Source: Thermohalobaculum sp039028795 (GTDB lineage: Bacteria; Pseudomonadota; Alphaproteobacteria; Rhodobacterales; Rhodobacteraceae). Taken from it: a stretch of DNA of 64,000 nucleotides. Positions 9,251-17,929 of the stretch are shown here, one piece after another. Below the pieces are notes generated by a model. That model did not search any database and was not told the origin of the DNA. It was given only the letters and a program-made list of their open reading frames with translations. The stretch lies in the NCBI GenBank assembly GCA_039028795.1, contig JBCCHJ010000018.1:1-64000 (forward strand), given 5' to 3'. Position numbers and translations under genes: made by a program. Within the stretch, counting starts at the first letter, position 1, and every line of letters starts with the position of its first letter.

Positions 9251-9581
9251 CGATCTCTCCCCAGACGTCTCTGATCGGTTTCTTTTTTTGGGATGGTTTA
9301 TACTTTTTTTAGTCAAATACCCGTAAAAGCCTTGGCACTTACCGGTAAGAGAAGACCTTTCCCCTCGACGGATAGCGACCTTGACGGGCCTGGGACTAAC
9401 GGCAGGCCTGCCGCCCATATACTTAAAGTCCACACCACAGTGTGTGACCAGAATCTCAGAGGCCACGATGCCGAGGCATCAGGCCTAACCTTCACGAGAA
9501 ATTGGCAACATCGGCGCTGGTAGGACATTCCTTGTCCGCCAAGCGTGCCGTCGTGCCCTTTCGGCATGGCCACCCCACCCT
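9251..9581. promoter_or_regulatory. Non-coding spacer with a perfect palindrome ahead of the catabolic run
   Basis: This 331-bp spacer holds no gene. It contains a perfect 12-bp palindrome, CTTACCGGTAAG, at 9338-9349 and a looser inverted repeat CACAC-N6-GTGTG near 9431. On the minus strand an A-rich tract sits just before the DUF1185 start. The promoter and operator of the 9250-4106 operon probably lie here; the palindrome is the best operator candidate. No clear -35/-10 pair was found. Confidence 0.35.
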
Positions 9582-10616
9582 TTAGGCAAACTCCGGCATC
9601 ACCTTGTCGATAAAAAGTTGCAGCGAGCGTTTCTGACGCTCCATCTCCAACCCCATCGACGCGTAGTAGATGAACCCGTCCACGCCGATCGTTTCGTACT
9701 GGCGCAATTTTTCCACGACGGTCTCAGGATCGCCGAACAGCAGGTTCTGCTCCAACATCACGGGGTCGACGCGAACATTGCCTTCCAGCTCTTCGAACGG
9801 CACACGGTCAGGGAAGCCGTTGCGGACCTCTCCCTTCTTCAGCATCAGGTTACCGAACTGGCCCAGGACATTACGGATCGCCGACATCGCGGCCTGACGG
9901 TCGTCTTCGTCCTCGTAAACCGCGGCGTGGCGCATCATCACCCACTTGCCCTGCCAATCCCCGCCATTCTTGGTAATCGAGTCGTCCAATTGGCCGCGGT
10001 ACTTCTGGGCCTCTTCGAACGGCATGGTCAGCGGCCAGGATAAAATGCTGCAATTATTCGCCACGGCATAGTCGAAGGTGATCGGCGACCGCGCCGCGAC
10101 CCAAACGGGGACGTCTTGCTGCACAGGCTTGGGGCAAGAGGTCGAGGCCGGGAACTGCCAGAACTGGCCATCATGGGCCACATCGCCTTTCCAAAGCTCC
10201 CGCACCACAGGCAGCATTTCCTGCATGTATTGCCAGCTGTCCTTTTGGTCGAGGCCCGGCCTCATCCGGTCAAACTCACGCTGATAGGCACCCGAGCCGA
10301 GGCCGAAATCCAGCCGCCCGCCAGAGATCAGATCAACCAGCGCCGCCTCGCCAGCGATGTTAATGGGATGCCAATAGGAGGCGTTCGCAACGCCGCAGCC
10401 CAGACGGATATTCTCGGTCGCCCCGGCCCACCAGGTCAGGATCTGGAACGGGTTCGGCGCGATGGTCATCTCCAACGCGTGGTGTTCGGCGGCCCAGGCG
10501 GTCTCGAACCCGGCGCGGTCGGCCATCTGAACCATGTCGATGGTGTGCGCCTGGACCGCGTTCATGTCCTCGGCATCGGACATGCGTTCCAGATTGATCG
10601 CGATGTGGAACTTCAT
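9582..10616 (-). CDS. LLM-class flavin-dependent monooxygenase
   Basis: A luciferase-like monooxygenase of 344 aa, expected to use reduced FMN to oxygenate a small organic substrate. It shows the family pattern: AWAAEHH near residue 45, a FQILTWWAGATENIRLG block, LISGGRLDFGLGSG, and a C-terminal GDPETVVEKLRQYE. The start has a GGAGCG site close upstream (GGAGCGCCAAGC before ATG). It lies 15 bp after the aldehyde dehydrogenase gene in the same direction, so the two are cotranscribed. A reduced-flavin donor is not encoded nearby. Confidence 0.88.
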   Translation of the reverse strand: MKFHIAINLERMSDAEDMNAVQAHTIDMVQMADRAGFETAWAAEHHALEMTIAPNPFQILTWWAGATENIRLGCGVANASYWHPINIAGEAALVDLISGGRLDFGLGSGAYQREFDRMRPGLDQKDSWQYMQEMLPVVRELWKGDVAHDGQFWQFPASTSCPKPVQQDVPVWVAARSPITFDYAVANNCSILSWPLTMPFEEAQKYRGQLDDSITKNGGDWQGKWVMMRHAAVYEDEDDRQAAMSAIRNVLGQFGNLMLKKGEVRNGFPDRVPFEELEGNVRVDPVMLEQNLLFGDPETVVEKLRQYETIGVDGFIYYASMGLEMERQKRSLQLFIDKVMPEFA

Positions 10617-10631
10617 GCTTGGCGCTCCTGC

Positions 10632-12110
10632 TCAGCGGGGTTGGAAAGGATTGGCGATGGGGGCGTCGGACATGTTTATCCAAACGGTCTTCGGGCGGGT
10701 GTAATCATAGACGGCCTGGAAGCCGGCCTCGCGGCCGTAGCCGCTGGTCTTCACCCCGCCGAATTCGGCGACCGGAGAGATTACGCGATAGGTGTTCACC
10801 CAAACGATCCCAGCGCGTAGGCCCTTGGACATGCGCAAGGCCCGGGCGCTGTCCTTGGTGAAGACGCCTGCGGCCAGCCCGTGCTTGGTATCGTTGGCCA
10901 TCGCCAGGGCTTCGGCCTCGTCCTTGAAGCGCAGGGCGGACAGGACCGGGCCGAAGAGTTCCGTGTCCACGATGGTCAGGTCCTGGCGCGGGCAGTCGAT
11001 GATGGTGGGTTGGAAATAGAGCCCTTCAAGGCCATCAGGCCGTGCCCCGCCGGTCAGGATCGTTGCGCCTTCTGTTTGGGCCAGGGCGACCTGGTCTTCG
11101 ACATGGGTCAATTGCCCCGCTGTGCAGAGCGGTCCCATCTCCGTTTCTTCGGCCATCGGATGGCCGATCTGGATGTTGCGCGCAATCTTCGCCATACGGT
11201 CCAGAAACTCATCCGCAACGCCGTCCTGCAGATAGACCCGCGATCCCGCCACACAGCTTTGGCCGGAGGCGCCGAAGATCCCGGCCACAGTTCCATTCAC
11301 AGCGCTTTCCAGATCCGCATCGTCGAACACGATCACCGGGGACTTGCCGCCCAGTTCCAGCGAAAGCTCGGCAAAGTTTTCCGCCGTGTTGCGCACAACA
11401 TGGGCCGCCGCAGACGGCCCTCCTGTGAAGGCGACCCGGGCCACCACGGGGTGCGATGTCAGCGCCCGGCCACAGGGATCAGCATGGCCAGTGACGATGT
11501 TCACGACGCCATCCGGGATACCGGCTTCCGCGATCAATTCGCCAAACTTCAGCAGCGGGGCCGAGCCATGTTCCGACGCCTTCAGAACAATCGCATTGCC
11601 CGCCGCCAGCGCCGGACCCATTTTGACCGCACTCAGGAACATCTGGCTGTTCCAGGGGATAACGGCTGCAACAACACCCAAGGGCTCACGGTCGGTGAAG
11701 ACAAAGAGATCGGGCTTGTCGATGGGCAATGTCTCGCCAGAGATCTTATCCGCCGCCCCGGCATAGAAATGATAGTATTCGGCGATGTATTTCGATTGCC
11801 AGCGCGTTTCCTTGAACATCTTGCCGGTATCGCGGGCTTCGACCTCTCCCAACGCTTCGGAATGCTCCGCCATCAGGTCACCCAGGCGGCGCAAGCAGCG
11901 GCCGCGCTCGGTCGGTGTCATCCCGGCCCATGGTCCTTCGCGCATCGCCTTTTCGGCCGCACGCACCGCGCGATCGACATCATCTTGCGTGGCTTCGGGC
12001 ACCGTGGCCCAATCCTGGCCTGAAGACGGATCAGCGGATGTAAACGTTCCTCCATCCGACGCCTGCACCCAGGCGCCATCGATCAACATGCTGAGACGTT
12101 CCAACGACAT
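10632..12110 (-). CDS. NAD(P)-dependent aldehyde dehydrogenase
   Basis: An aldehyde dehydrogenase superfamily member (492 aa) that oxidises an aldehyde to the acid. Visible are the IPWNSQ cofactor-pocket motif, GGK with the general-base Glu in LSLELGGKSP, and the catalytic Cys in GQSCVAGSR; the C-terminus contains PVAEFGGVKTSGYGREAG. ATG 12110 is preferred because AAGGGGG lies six bases upstream; an upstream in-frame start lacks homology. It heads the minus-strand transcript and is divergent from the LysR gene, its probable regulator. It resembles betaine- or gamma-amino aldehyde dehydrogenases; substrate unknown. Confidence 0.9.
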   Translation of the reverse strand: MSLERLSMLIDGAWVQASDGGTFTSADPSSGQDWATVPEATQDDVDRAVRAAEKAMREGPWAGMTPTERGRCLRRLGDLMAEHSEALGEVEARDTGKMFKETRWQSKYIAEYYHFYAGAADKISGETLPIDKPDLFVFTDREPLGVVAAVIPWNSQMFLSAVKMGPALAAGNAIVLKASEHGSAPLLKFGELIAEAGIPDGVVNIVTGHADPCGRALTSHPVVARVAFTGGPSAAAHVVRNTAENFAELSLELGGKSPVIVFDDADLESAVNGTVAGIFGASGQSCVAGSRVYLQDGVADEFLDRMAKIARNIQIGHPMAEETEMGPLCTAGQLTHVEDQVALAQTEGATILTGGARPDGLEGLYFQPTIIDCPRQDLTIVDTELFGPVLSALRFKDEAEALAMANDTKHGLAAGVFTKDSARALRMSKGLRAGIVWVNTYRVISPVAEFGGVKTSGYGREAGFQAVYDYTRPKTVWINMSDAPIANPFQPR

Positions 12111-12219
12111 CTTGGCCCCCTTGCGTCGAGTCCCTTGGGGCAAGTCTAGGCCTTAGTGATCATTCGATAAAACAAATTATTCTGCAGCATATGTTCAGCT
12201 TTTCCGATAGAAAGACCCA
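12111..12219. promoter_or_regulatory. Divergent control region between ALDH and LysR genes
   Basis: This 109-bp spacer separates the divergently transcribed aldehyde dehydrogenase and LysR genes, the usual place for LysR self- and target regulation. An AT-rich dyad, ATAA-N6-TTAT at 12167-12180, is the only visible operator candidate, and it does not exactly match T-N11-A. Assignment is from layout rather than a strong motif. Confidence 0.4.
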
Positions 12220-13059
12220 ATGAACCTCTCCTGGCTTTCAACTTTCCTGACCATTCTGGAAACCGGCAGCCTGGTCCAGGCCGCCCAGCGCCTGAATGTC
12301 ACCCAGTCCACGGTTACTGCCCGGTTGAAGGCGCTGGAGGATCACCTCGGCCAAACCCTGATCACCCGCAGCAAGTCCGGCGCAACCCCGACCGGTTCTG
12401 GTCTCCGTCTGAAACGCTACGCCGAAACGATTACCGGCCTCTGGTCCCAGGCACGTCAGGAAACCGCGCTGCCAACCTCGGTCAGTTCGGTCTGCAATAT
12501 CGGCTGCCACCCTGATCTTTGGCCGGGAATGACGCAGCGCCTTTTCGATTTCATCCGCGCAACAGAACCAGACGCGGCCCTGTCGGTCTGGCAGGGCGGC
12601 CAGCACGAACTGGCGCTGTGGCAACGCGAAGGACTGGTGGATCTGACGCTGACCTATTGGGCGCCATCCGACCCGACCCAAGATATCCATCAGTTGGCCC
12701 CGGACCACTTGATCTTGGTCTCGACCAGACCCGATGCGCCGATCAGGTTCGACCCAGGCTATGTCTTCGTCGAAGCGGGCGAGGACTTCGGTCGTCAGCA
12801 CGCGATTGCTTATGCCGATGCGGACACAGCGCGGATCAGTTTCGGCTCGGCGCTGTTGGGGCTGGAACACATCCTGCAACACGGTGGGACCGCGTACCTG
12901 CCCGACCGTATCGCAGCGGCATACGTCAAAGACGGCAGGCTTCATCGCCTGGATCAGGCCCCGGCGTTCGAGCGCCCCATCTTCATGGCCATCAACCGAC
13001 AGGCTTCGACAAGCTGGGCCTGGCTGCAGGATGGGTTGGATTTGATGCAGACGCTTTGA
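12220..13059 (+). CDS. LysR-family transcriptional regulator
   Basis: A LysR regulator of 279 aa, slightly short for the family. The N-terminal winged HTH (residues 1-60) reads FLTILETGSLVQAAQRLN then TQSTVTARLKALE, the standard LysR recognition region. The rest is a divergent periplasmic-binding-protein-like effector domain. It is divergent from the aldehyde dehydrogenase gene across a 109-bp spacer, so it most likely controls the 12110-9582 genes, and perhaps the further catabolic run down to 4106. The effector is unknown. It converges with the CreD-like gene, separated by a terminator on that strand. Confidence 0.9.
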   Translation: MNLSWLSTFLTILETGSLVQAAQRLNVTQSTVTARLKALEDHLGQTLITRSKSGATPTGSGLRLKRYAETITGLWSQARQETALPTSVSSVCNIGCHPDLWPGMTQRLFDFIRATEPDAALSVWQGGQHELALWQREGLVDLTLTYWAPSDPTQDIHQLAPDHLILVSTRPDAPIRFDPGYVFVEAGEDFGRQHAIAYADADTARISFGSALLGLEHILQHGGTAYLPDRIAAAYVKDGRLHRLDQAPAFERPIFMAINRQASTSWAWLQDGLDLMQTL

Positions 13060-13067
13060 ACCCGCCC

Positions 13068-13101
13068 AAAAAAAAAGCCGCGGCGCAGGATGCGCCGCGG
13101 C
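13068..13101 (-). terminator. Rho-independent terminator of the creD-like gene
   Basis: A perfect 11-bp stem (GCCGCGGCGCA / TGCGCCGCGGC, 13077-13101) with a 3-base loop is followed on the minus strand by nine T residues (A-run 13068-13076 on plus). This is a strong intrinsic terminator for the minus-strand gene ending at 13160. It lies only eight bases past the LysR stop and may also limit convergent read-through. Confidence 0.93.
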
Positions 13102-13159
13102 AAGTTTGGCAAGGCCCGGGACAGGGAGAGAGAGGGAAGATGTCGACCGGGCCATGCCC

Positions 13160-14539
13160 TCACGCCGGGACTGCGCGAGTTCCAGAACCCGACCAATTGT
13201 CCCCTCGGGTCATCAGCATGGCCAAGGCGACTGCCGCGAAGGCCAGAACCGATCCCGCCAGCAAGGCGTAGTCCGTCGACCTGAGGATCAGGTACAGCGT
13301 CGCATACAAAGCCGTCAGGCACCCAACCAGAATCCAAGTCTTCTTCGCCAGATCCAGGGCGGACTTACCGTAGACGCCGATCAATCCGATAGTCGCGGCA
13401 GAGGCACCCAGATAGGCGGGTGTAAAGCCAAACTGCTCTGAAAAACTGAGCAGCAGCAGGAAGAAGATACACTGGGCAATGCCGATCAGGATCAACTGCG
13501 CGGGATGGGCTGCCCGGGTCGACAGACGTTCAACCAGGAAAACCGTCAGGAATGTCAGTGCAATGAACAAGATACCGTATTTCGCAGCGCGCTGGACCTT
13601 CTGGTAAATGTCCACGGGGTTGAAGAGATCGACGCCAAAGCTGGCCCCACCCTGCCATGTTCCGCGCCATACCTGCGGCATGGCAGAGGCCAGATGCGGC
13701 ACCTCCCATTTGGCGTTGAAACCTTCATCCGAGATTTCCCGGGTTTTCGGCAGGAAACCACCGGTGAAGTTCGGATGCGGCCAGTTCGAGACCATCTTCA
13801 CCTCGGTCATCCGCGCCGTCGGGGCGAAAGACAGGGTACGCGCGCCGTTCAGACGCATCGAAAGATTGAACTTCCGGACACCGCGCGGGTCACCGATTGC
13901 GGCCTGAATGCCGATTTCGCCCTTCAAAGGCGTTCCGGGTTCCAGGTCGAACACCTCATCGCCGGCGCCCAGAACCGCCCGACCCGTCATGTTCCGCGTG
14001 CCGGGCATGATCAGCGCCAATGTCGCCTGATCCCACAGCACAGTTTCATTCTCGGCCAGCGTCGATGCGACCCTGGCGATATCGATATCAATCGCCATGT
14101 CCAGATCGGCGCCGTAGACTGGTACTTCGAATATACCGCGCGAGCGGATCTCGGTTTTCCCATCGATCGTGACGGCCACTTGTTCAGGCAGCAGCAGAAC
14201 AGGTGTTGCGGGAGCAGTTTGTTTTTCTTTGCGCGGCCGCGTGCCCAACACGTCATTTTTAACGGCAACCTCGATCTCACGCTCGACCGGCAAAACCATC
14301 ACCAACCCGCTGATATGGATCGGACCGCCCCATTGGTGCGAGATTTCGCGGGTCGCCTGGCGCTTATAGGACGCCCGGTCCTCGATGACGAAGCCAACCA
14401 TCAACAACGGTATGAACATCAGGATGGTGAGCAGGATCAGCATCGCAAAACGCCAGCCGCGCGATGCAAAAAAGGTGCGCAGGACGCTGCGGGTTCGGTC
14501 TGCGGCGGCATCGCCGGGCAGGTCGGGTGTGTCAGTCAT
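13160..14539 (-). CDS. creD: CreD-like inner membrane protein
   Basis: This matches CreD family inner membrane proteins in architecture: an N-terminal transmembrane segment (about residues 30-55), a long periplasmic domain (including ISGLVMVLPVE and an RTLSFAPTA block), then several closely packed C-terminal transmembrane helices starting near KYGILFIALTFLTVFLVE. It is 459 aa from ATG 14539, where GAGGGAAC lies upstream; this is close to E. coli CreD length. CreD is known from the CreBC regulon, but no creBC genes are present here. Its function remains poorly defined; an envelope role is likely. A strong terminator follows. Confidence 0.85.
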   Translation of the reverse strand: MTDTPDLPGDAAADRTRSVLRTFFASRGWRFAMLILLTILMFIPLLMVGFVIEDRASYKRQATREISHQWGGPIHISGLVMVLPVEREIEVAVKNDVLGTRPRKEKQTAPATPVLLLPEQVAVTIDGKTEIRSRGIFEVPVYGADLDMAIDIDIARVASTLAENETVLWDQATLALIMPGTRNMTGRAVLGAGDEVFDLEPGTPLKGEIGIQAAIGDPRGVRKFNLSMRLNGARTLSFAPTARMTEVKMVSNWPHPNFTGGFLPKTREISDEGFNAKWEVPHLASAMPQVWRGTWQGGASFGVDLFNPVDIYQKVQRAAKYGILFIALTFLTVFLVERLSTRAAHPAQLILIGIAQCIFFLLLLSFSEQFGFTPAYLGASAATIGLIGVYGKSALDLAKKTWILVGCLTALYATLYLILRSTDYALLAGSVLAFAAVALAMLMTRGDNWSGSGTRAVPA

Positions 14540-14728
14540 AGTGGGTTCCCTCGGTAAAATTCGGGACCGCTCTACCGCCCACACGCCTGCACATGCGTCC
14601 CAAGAGACGCGGAAAATCAGTGCAAGTTTTCTGCAACGCTTTCAGGCCGGCGTTGGTCACGGCCTTGCGTCAAGGACGTTCGCCACCCATAACGTGCGGG
14701 ATGCACCTCTAATCATTGGGATATATCT

Positions 14729-16036
14729 ATGGACCCCTCGTTTTGGTGGACCTGTTTGCTGATCCTCGGCCTCTTGGCCATGTCGGCGTTCTTTTCAGGC
14801 TCTGAAACCGCACTGACCGCGGTTGATCGGGCGACGTTGCATCGCCGCGCCGCCCAGGGCTCGGGCGGTGCGAAAACGGCCTTGCGCCTTACGGAAGACA
14901 ATGAACGGCTGATTGGGTCGATCCTGCTGGGCAATAACCTGGTGAACATTCTGGCCGCGTCCCTGGCGACGGCTGCATTTACAAAAGCCTTCGGAGAATC
15001 CGGCGTTGCCTGGGCAACCCTGGTCATGACGGCCCTGGTTCTGATCTTTGCCGAGGTCGCACCAAAGACCTATGCCATTACCTATCCCGATACGGCTGCT
15101 CTGCGCGTGGCCCGCCCGATCGCCTTTTTGGTCCGGACGCTCGCGCCGATTGTCGACTTCATTCGCCTGATAGTCCGCACGGCCTTCGGCGTGCTCGGCG
15201 TACAGGCAGATCCGAACGCCCATATGCTGGCCCCGTCCGAGCAGATCAAAGGCGCGATCGACCTGCACCATTCCGAAGGCGGCGTGGACAAGATCGACCG
15301 GGACCGGTTATTGGCCGCCCTTGATCTGAAGGACCGCGAGGTCTCGGAGGTTATGCGTCACCGCCGGGACATCGAGGCGATCTCTGTCGATGAGCCGCCC
15401 GAGGATATCTTGGCATTCTGTCTCGACAGCCCTTATACGCGCATCCCGCTCTGGCAGGGAGAGCCGGAGAACATCGTCGGCGTCCTGCACGCCAAGGACC
15501 TGCTGCGCGCAGAATCGCGCGTGGTTCGCAATGCAAAAGATCCAGAGACTGCTCTGAAATCTCTGGATGTCCTATCGGTCGCGATGAAGCCTTGGTTCGT
15601 GCCGGACACGCGGCCCCTGGACGATCTGCTGCGTGCCTTCCTGCGCCGAAAATCTCACTTCGCTTTGGTGGTTGATGAATACGGCGTGCTTCAGGGCCTG
15701 GTCACACTGGAGGACATTCTCGAAGAGATCGTCGGAGACATCACCGACGAGCATGACCTGGACGATGAAGGCCTGATCCGCGAGACGGACGGATCGCTGG
15801 TGGTGCCGGGCGCCATGACGATCCGCGACCTGAACCGGGCACTGGACTGGCAATTGCCGGATGACGAGGCAACAACGATCGCCGGGCTGATGATCCACGA
15901 AGCCCAGACGATCCCAACCGAGGGCCAGGTCTTCGCCTTCCATGGTCTGCGCTTCGAGGTGCTGGAACGCACCCGCCATCAGGTCAGCAAGCTCAGGCTG
16001 AAGGCCCTGCCGGGGCGTCAGCGGTCGGGGGGATAG
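14729..16036 (+). CDS. CNNM/CorC-HlyC family membrane protein
   Basis: A 435-aa protein with the DUF21 (CNNM) membrane domain, a CBS pair and a C-terminal CorC/HlyC domain. The membrane part starts with LLILGLLAMSAFFSGSETAL, the signature SGSETA near residue 25, and LLGNNLVNI. The CBS region includes YTRIPLWQG and HFALVVDEYGVLQGLVTLEDILEEIVGDI, and the C-terminal domain ends near RFEVLERTRHQVSKLRL. Such proteins are associated with Mg2+/Co2+ efflux or homeostasis; the older name hemolysin is historical. Divergent from the creD-like gene. No riboswitch-like leader was recognised. Confidence 0.9.
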   Translation: MDPSFWWTCLLILGLLAMSAFFSGSETALTAVDRATLHRRAAQGSGGAKTALRLTEDNERLIGSILLGNNLVNILAASLATAAFTKAFGESGVAWATLVMTALVLIFAEVAPKTYAITYPDTAALRVARPIAFLVRTLAPIVDFIRLIVRTAFGVLGVQADPNAHMLAPSEQIKGAIDLHHSEGGVDKIDRDRLLAALDLKDREVSEVMRHRRDIEAISVDEPPEDILAFCLDSPYTRIPLWQGEPENIVGVLHAKDLLRAESRVVRNAKDPETALKSLDVLSVAMKPWFVPDTRPLDDLLRAFLRRKSHFALVVDEYGVLQGLVTLEDILEEIVGDITDEHDLDDEGLIRETDGSLVVPGAMTIRDLNRALDWQLPDDEATTIAGLMIHEAQTIPTEGQVFAFHGLRFEVLERTRHQVSKLRLKALPGRQRSGG

Positions 16037-16124
16037 CGATGGCTTTGCATCTCTCAGTCGGCAGTGCATTCCATCGGAAGGCATGAGAGGCGAAACTAAG
16101 CCAGCGAACTGAGTGCGAAGTTGC

Positions 16125-17012
16125 ATGACCAGTGAATCCAACCGAGACCGCTGGAACGAGCGCGACTATGAACCCAGCCCGGCAGAGCCGAAGCAGATGA
16201 TGGCGGAGGCTTATCGCCCAGGCATTCTGCTGAACAAAATGCCCTTCCCTGACGATCCTGGTGCGCCAGGGTGTTGGTTGGGGGGCGAGCCGACATTGCC
16301 GCCAGAGATCGACTGGCCTTCGTACATCTTTGATGGCGAACCTCTGGTGCCGATGCACTTCATGGAGCAGATCAATCTGGCAGAAGTGCCACGGTTGGAA
16401 CAATATCCGTGGGTACCGGAAACGGGTACGTGGTTCTTTTTTTATGCGCCCGTCATGTTTGCCGAGTTTGGTCGTGCCACTATTGGTGTCACGGATCCTG
16501 GTGGTAGGATATTCTACGTGCCACAGGACGCATCTGCGTTCCCCGAGCGTAGCATGCCCTCACACCCATCACCAAAAACACTCGCCGATCAGTCATTTTT
16601 TGACGAAGAGGACTTGGATTTGCGTTATCAGCGGCTTCCTCTCACAGGGTTGAAGAAGTGGAACTTTGATTTCTTAAAGTTCGATCAACACCGTGTTTCA
16701 AGTTTTGCAAATGCGCCGTTCAGACAACAAGCTGTTCAAGCTAACATAAACGCTCGACGCAACACAATAAACCTCACTAAAAACAGACGATTGGGCGAAG
16801 AACGTGGGAGTAGCAGCACATTTTATGATCATCATTTGTTTGGCGCCAGTTATGGTGAGTTGCAGAGAGGGCTATTCAGTTTGTCAAGCTATACCGTCGA
16901 CAAAAGCCTAAATTACATCCATCAAAGCTACGAAAAGGTAGTGTTCTGGACTAGAAATGAACCTTTGAATTCGCCTGGGAATCTGGACATGTTTCTGTCA
17001 GAGGAAGACTAG
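16125..17012 (+). CDS. DUF1963 (YwqG-like) protein
   Basis: The N-terminal half carries the DUF1963/YwqG pattern: CWLGGEPTLPPEIDWP, then PMHFMEQINLAEVP and GTWFFFYAPV. The role of the family is unknown; some members sit in toxin-immunity or stress settings. The protein is about 295 aa. The C-terminal third is clearly more AT-rich (from about 16680) and does not continue the expected family ending, so this may be a hybrid or degraded gene. ATG 16125 is chosen over an in-frame start four codons upstream. It is followed by the repeat-rich spacer. Confidence 0.65.
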   Translation: MTSESNRDRWNERDYEPSPAEPKQMMAEAYRPGILLNKMPFPDDPGAPGCWLGGEPTLPPEIDWPSYIFDGEPLVPMHFMEQINLAEVPRLEQYPWVPETGTWFFFYAPVMFAEFGRATIGVTDPGGRIFYVPQDASAFPERSMPSHPSPKTLADQSFFDEEDLDLRYQRLPLTGLKKWNFDFLKFDQHRVSSFANAPFRQQAVQANINARRNTINLTKNRRLGEERGSSSTFYDHHLFGASYGELQRGLFSLSSYTVDKSLNYIHQSYEKVVFWTRNEPLNSPGNLDMFLSEED

Positions 17013-17380
17013 ATTTGAGAGATTTTAAGGAAACTCGACAGTAAGGTAGGGTAGGTCCCAACCCATTCATTGCGGACGGGCAAAGGATTTGCTCCGGCCC
17101 GGAATCATGCCGCGCAGCGGCCCGGGCCTCGCCCGACCGGCCCGCGGGAGGGCGAATTGGCATCCACATGCGCATGGCTGGACCGATAGAGGTATGCGGT
17201 TGCCATAAAGATCCTCAGCACAATGATCGGATCGCCCTCCCCCGGTCGGCCGAGGCCCTCTTTCCTGCTCGGTTACTGCGCTCGGAAACGCGTCGACCGG
17301 CGCGAACGGTGTACTCCCATCCACCGCTCCGTTGCGCGACAACCCGACCGACCGCGCGCTGTGTTCGCCGGACCCTCTCG

Positions 17381-17703
17381 CGTTATGCCCCGACCTCTGT
17401 TCAAGCCAGGGGCAGGCTTTGGCCGGGGCTCCCCCCCGACCAAACAGATCACCCTGTCAAGCAGGGTGACGAAGCCAGACTTTGAGAGTCGTGTCCCGAA
17501 CCTTTCCCGTCATGCCTCGGCTTGACCGGGGCATCTCCCCAACCAAACAGATCACCCGGTCAAGCCGGGTGATGACGCCAAACTTTGAGCGTCGTATCCT
17601 GATCCTTTCCCGTCATGCCCCGACCCCTGTTCAAGCCAGGGGCTGGCTTTGACCGGGGCATCTCTTTGACCAACCAGATCACTTGGTCGGACCGGGTGAT
17701 GAC
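17381..17703. repeat. Three tandem copies of a GTCATGCC-type extragenic palindromic unit
   Basis: Units begin at about 17381, 17508 and 17611, each starting CGT(C/T)ATGCC and ending in a perfect or near-perfect hairpin. The clearest is ATCACCCGG-TCAAG-CCGGGTGAT at 17551-17573. Units 1 and 3 carry an extra TTCAAGCCAGGGGC insert that unit 2 lacks, giving spacings of 127 and 103 bp. This resembles the abundant GTCATGCCCGG-type extragenic palindromes of alphaproteobacteria. Typical roles are structural or RNA-level; nothing here identifies mobilisation. Confidence 0.85.
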
Positions 17704-17718
17704 CTGCCGACCGTGACC

Positions 17719-17780
17719 GTTATCTCCGCGAAGGCGGAGATCTCATGGGGCGAGCAGATTCCCGCCGCCGCGAAAATGAC
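17719..17780. repeat. Palindromic element of a second type
   Basis: A perfect 8-bp stem ATCTCCGC-GAAG-GCGGAGAT lies at 17722-17741, and a related inverted half (GATTCCCGCCGCCGCGAAAATGAC) follows at 17757-17780. Together they look like two opposed copies of the common GTCATTCCCGCGAAGGCGGGAAT-type element. It directly follows the three-unit array, so this spacer has collected at least two repeat types. Confidence 0.75.
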
Positions 17781-17831
17781 GGCCAACCAGACTCCGACCC
17801 TGCGTTAACTTTCCCAAGTCGACTTTCTGTA

Positions 17832-17886
17832 CATACGGATGGCATACGCATGGCATACACATGCTGTACGGATGACATACGCTTGG
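17832..17886. repeat. 11-bp imperfect tandem repeat, five copies
   Basis: Successive 11-mers read CATACGGATGG, CATACGCATGG, CATACACATGC, TGTACGGATGA and CATACGCTTGG. The period is exact while the units vary at two to four positions. The array ends 43 bp before the stop of the sulfatase-family gene, downstream of it. It could be a small variable-number repeat; no protein is inferred from it. Confidence 0.85.
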
Positions 17887-17929
17887 ATTCCCAGCGCAAA
17901 CCGCATTTACGAATTGCGCGCGGCACACG

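Larger units (their letters stand above)
17013..17929. other. 917-bp intergenic spacer rich in palindromic repeats
   Basis: No gene is supported here. The first part (17013-17380) shows no clear feature. The middle holds three tandem copies of an extragenic palindromic unit and one further palindrome, and the right end has five copies of an 11-bp imperfect tandem repeat; these are listed separately. The short open frames in the region lack coding character. Confidence 0.8.

Noticed and set aside
10881..12023. A 380-codon open frame on the plus strand opposite the aldehyde dehydrogenase
   Set aside because: High-GC shadow of a clear gene; composition rich in His/Gln/Arg with no domain.
13505..14557. 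A 350-codon open frame opposite the creD-like gene
   Set aside because: Shadow frame without any recognisable motif or start site.
17381..17703. Tandem repeats considered as a CRISPR array
   Set aside because: The repeats are self-palindromic and unequal, there are no unique equal-length spacers, and no cas genes occur.
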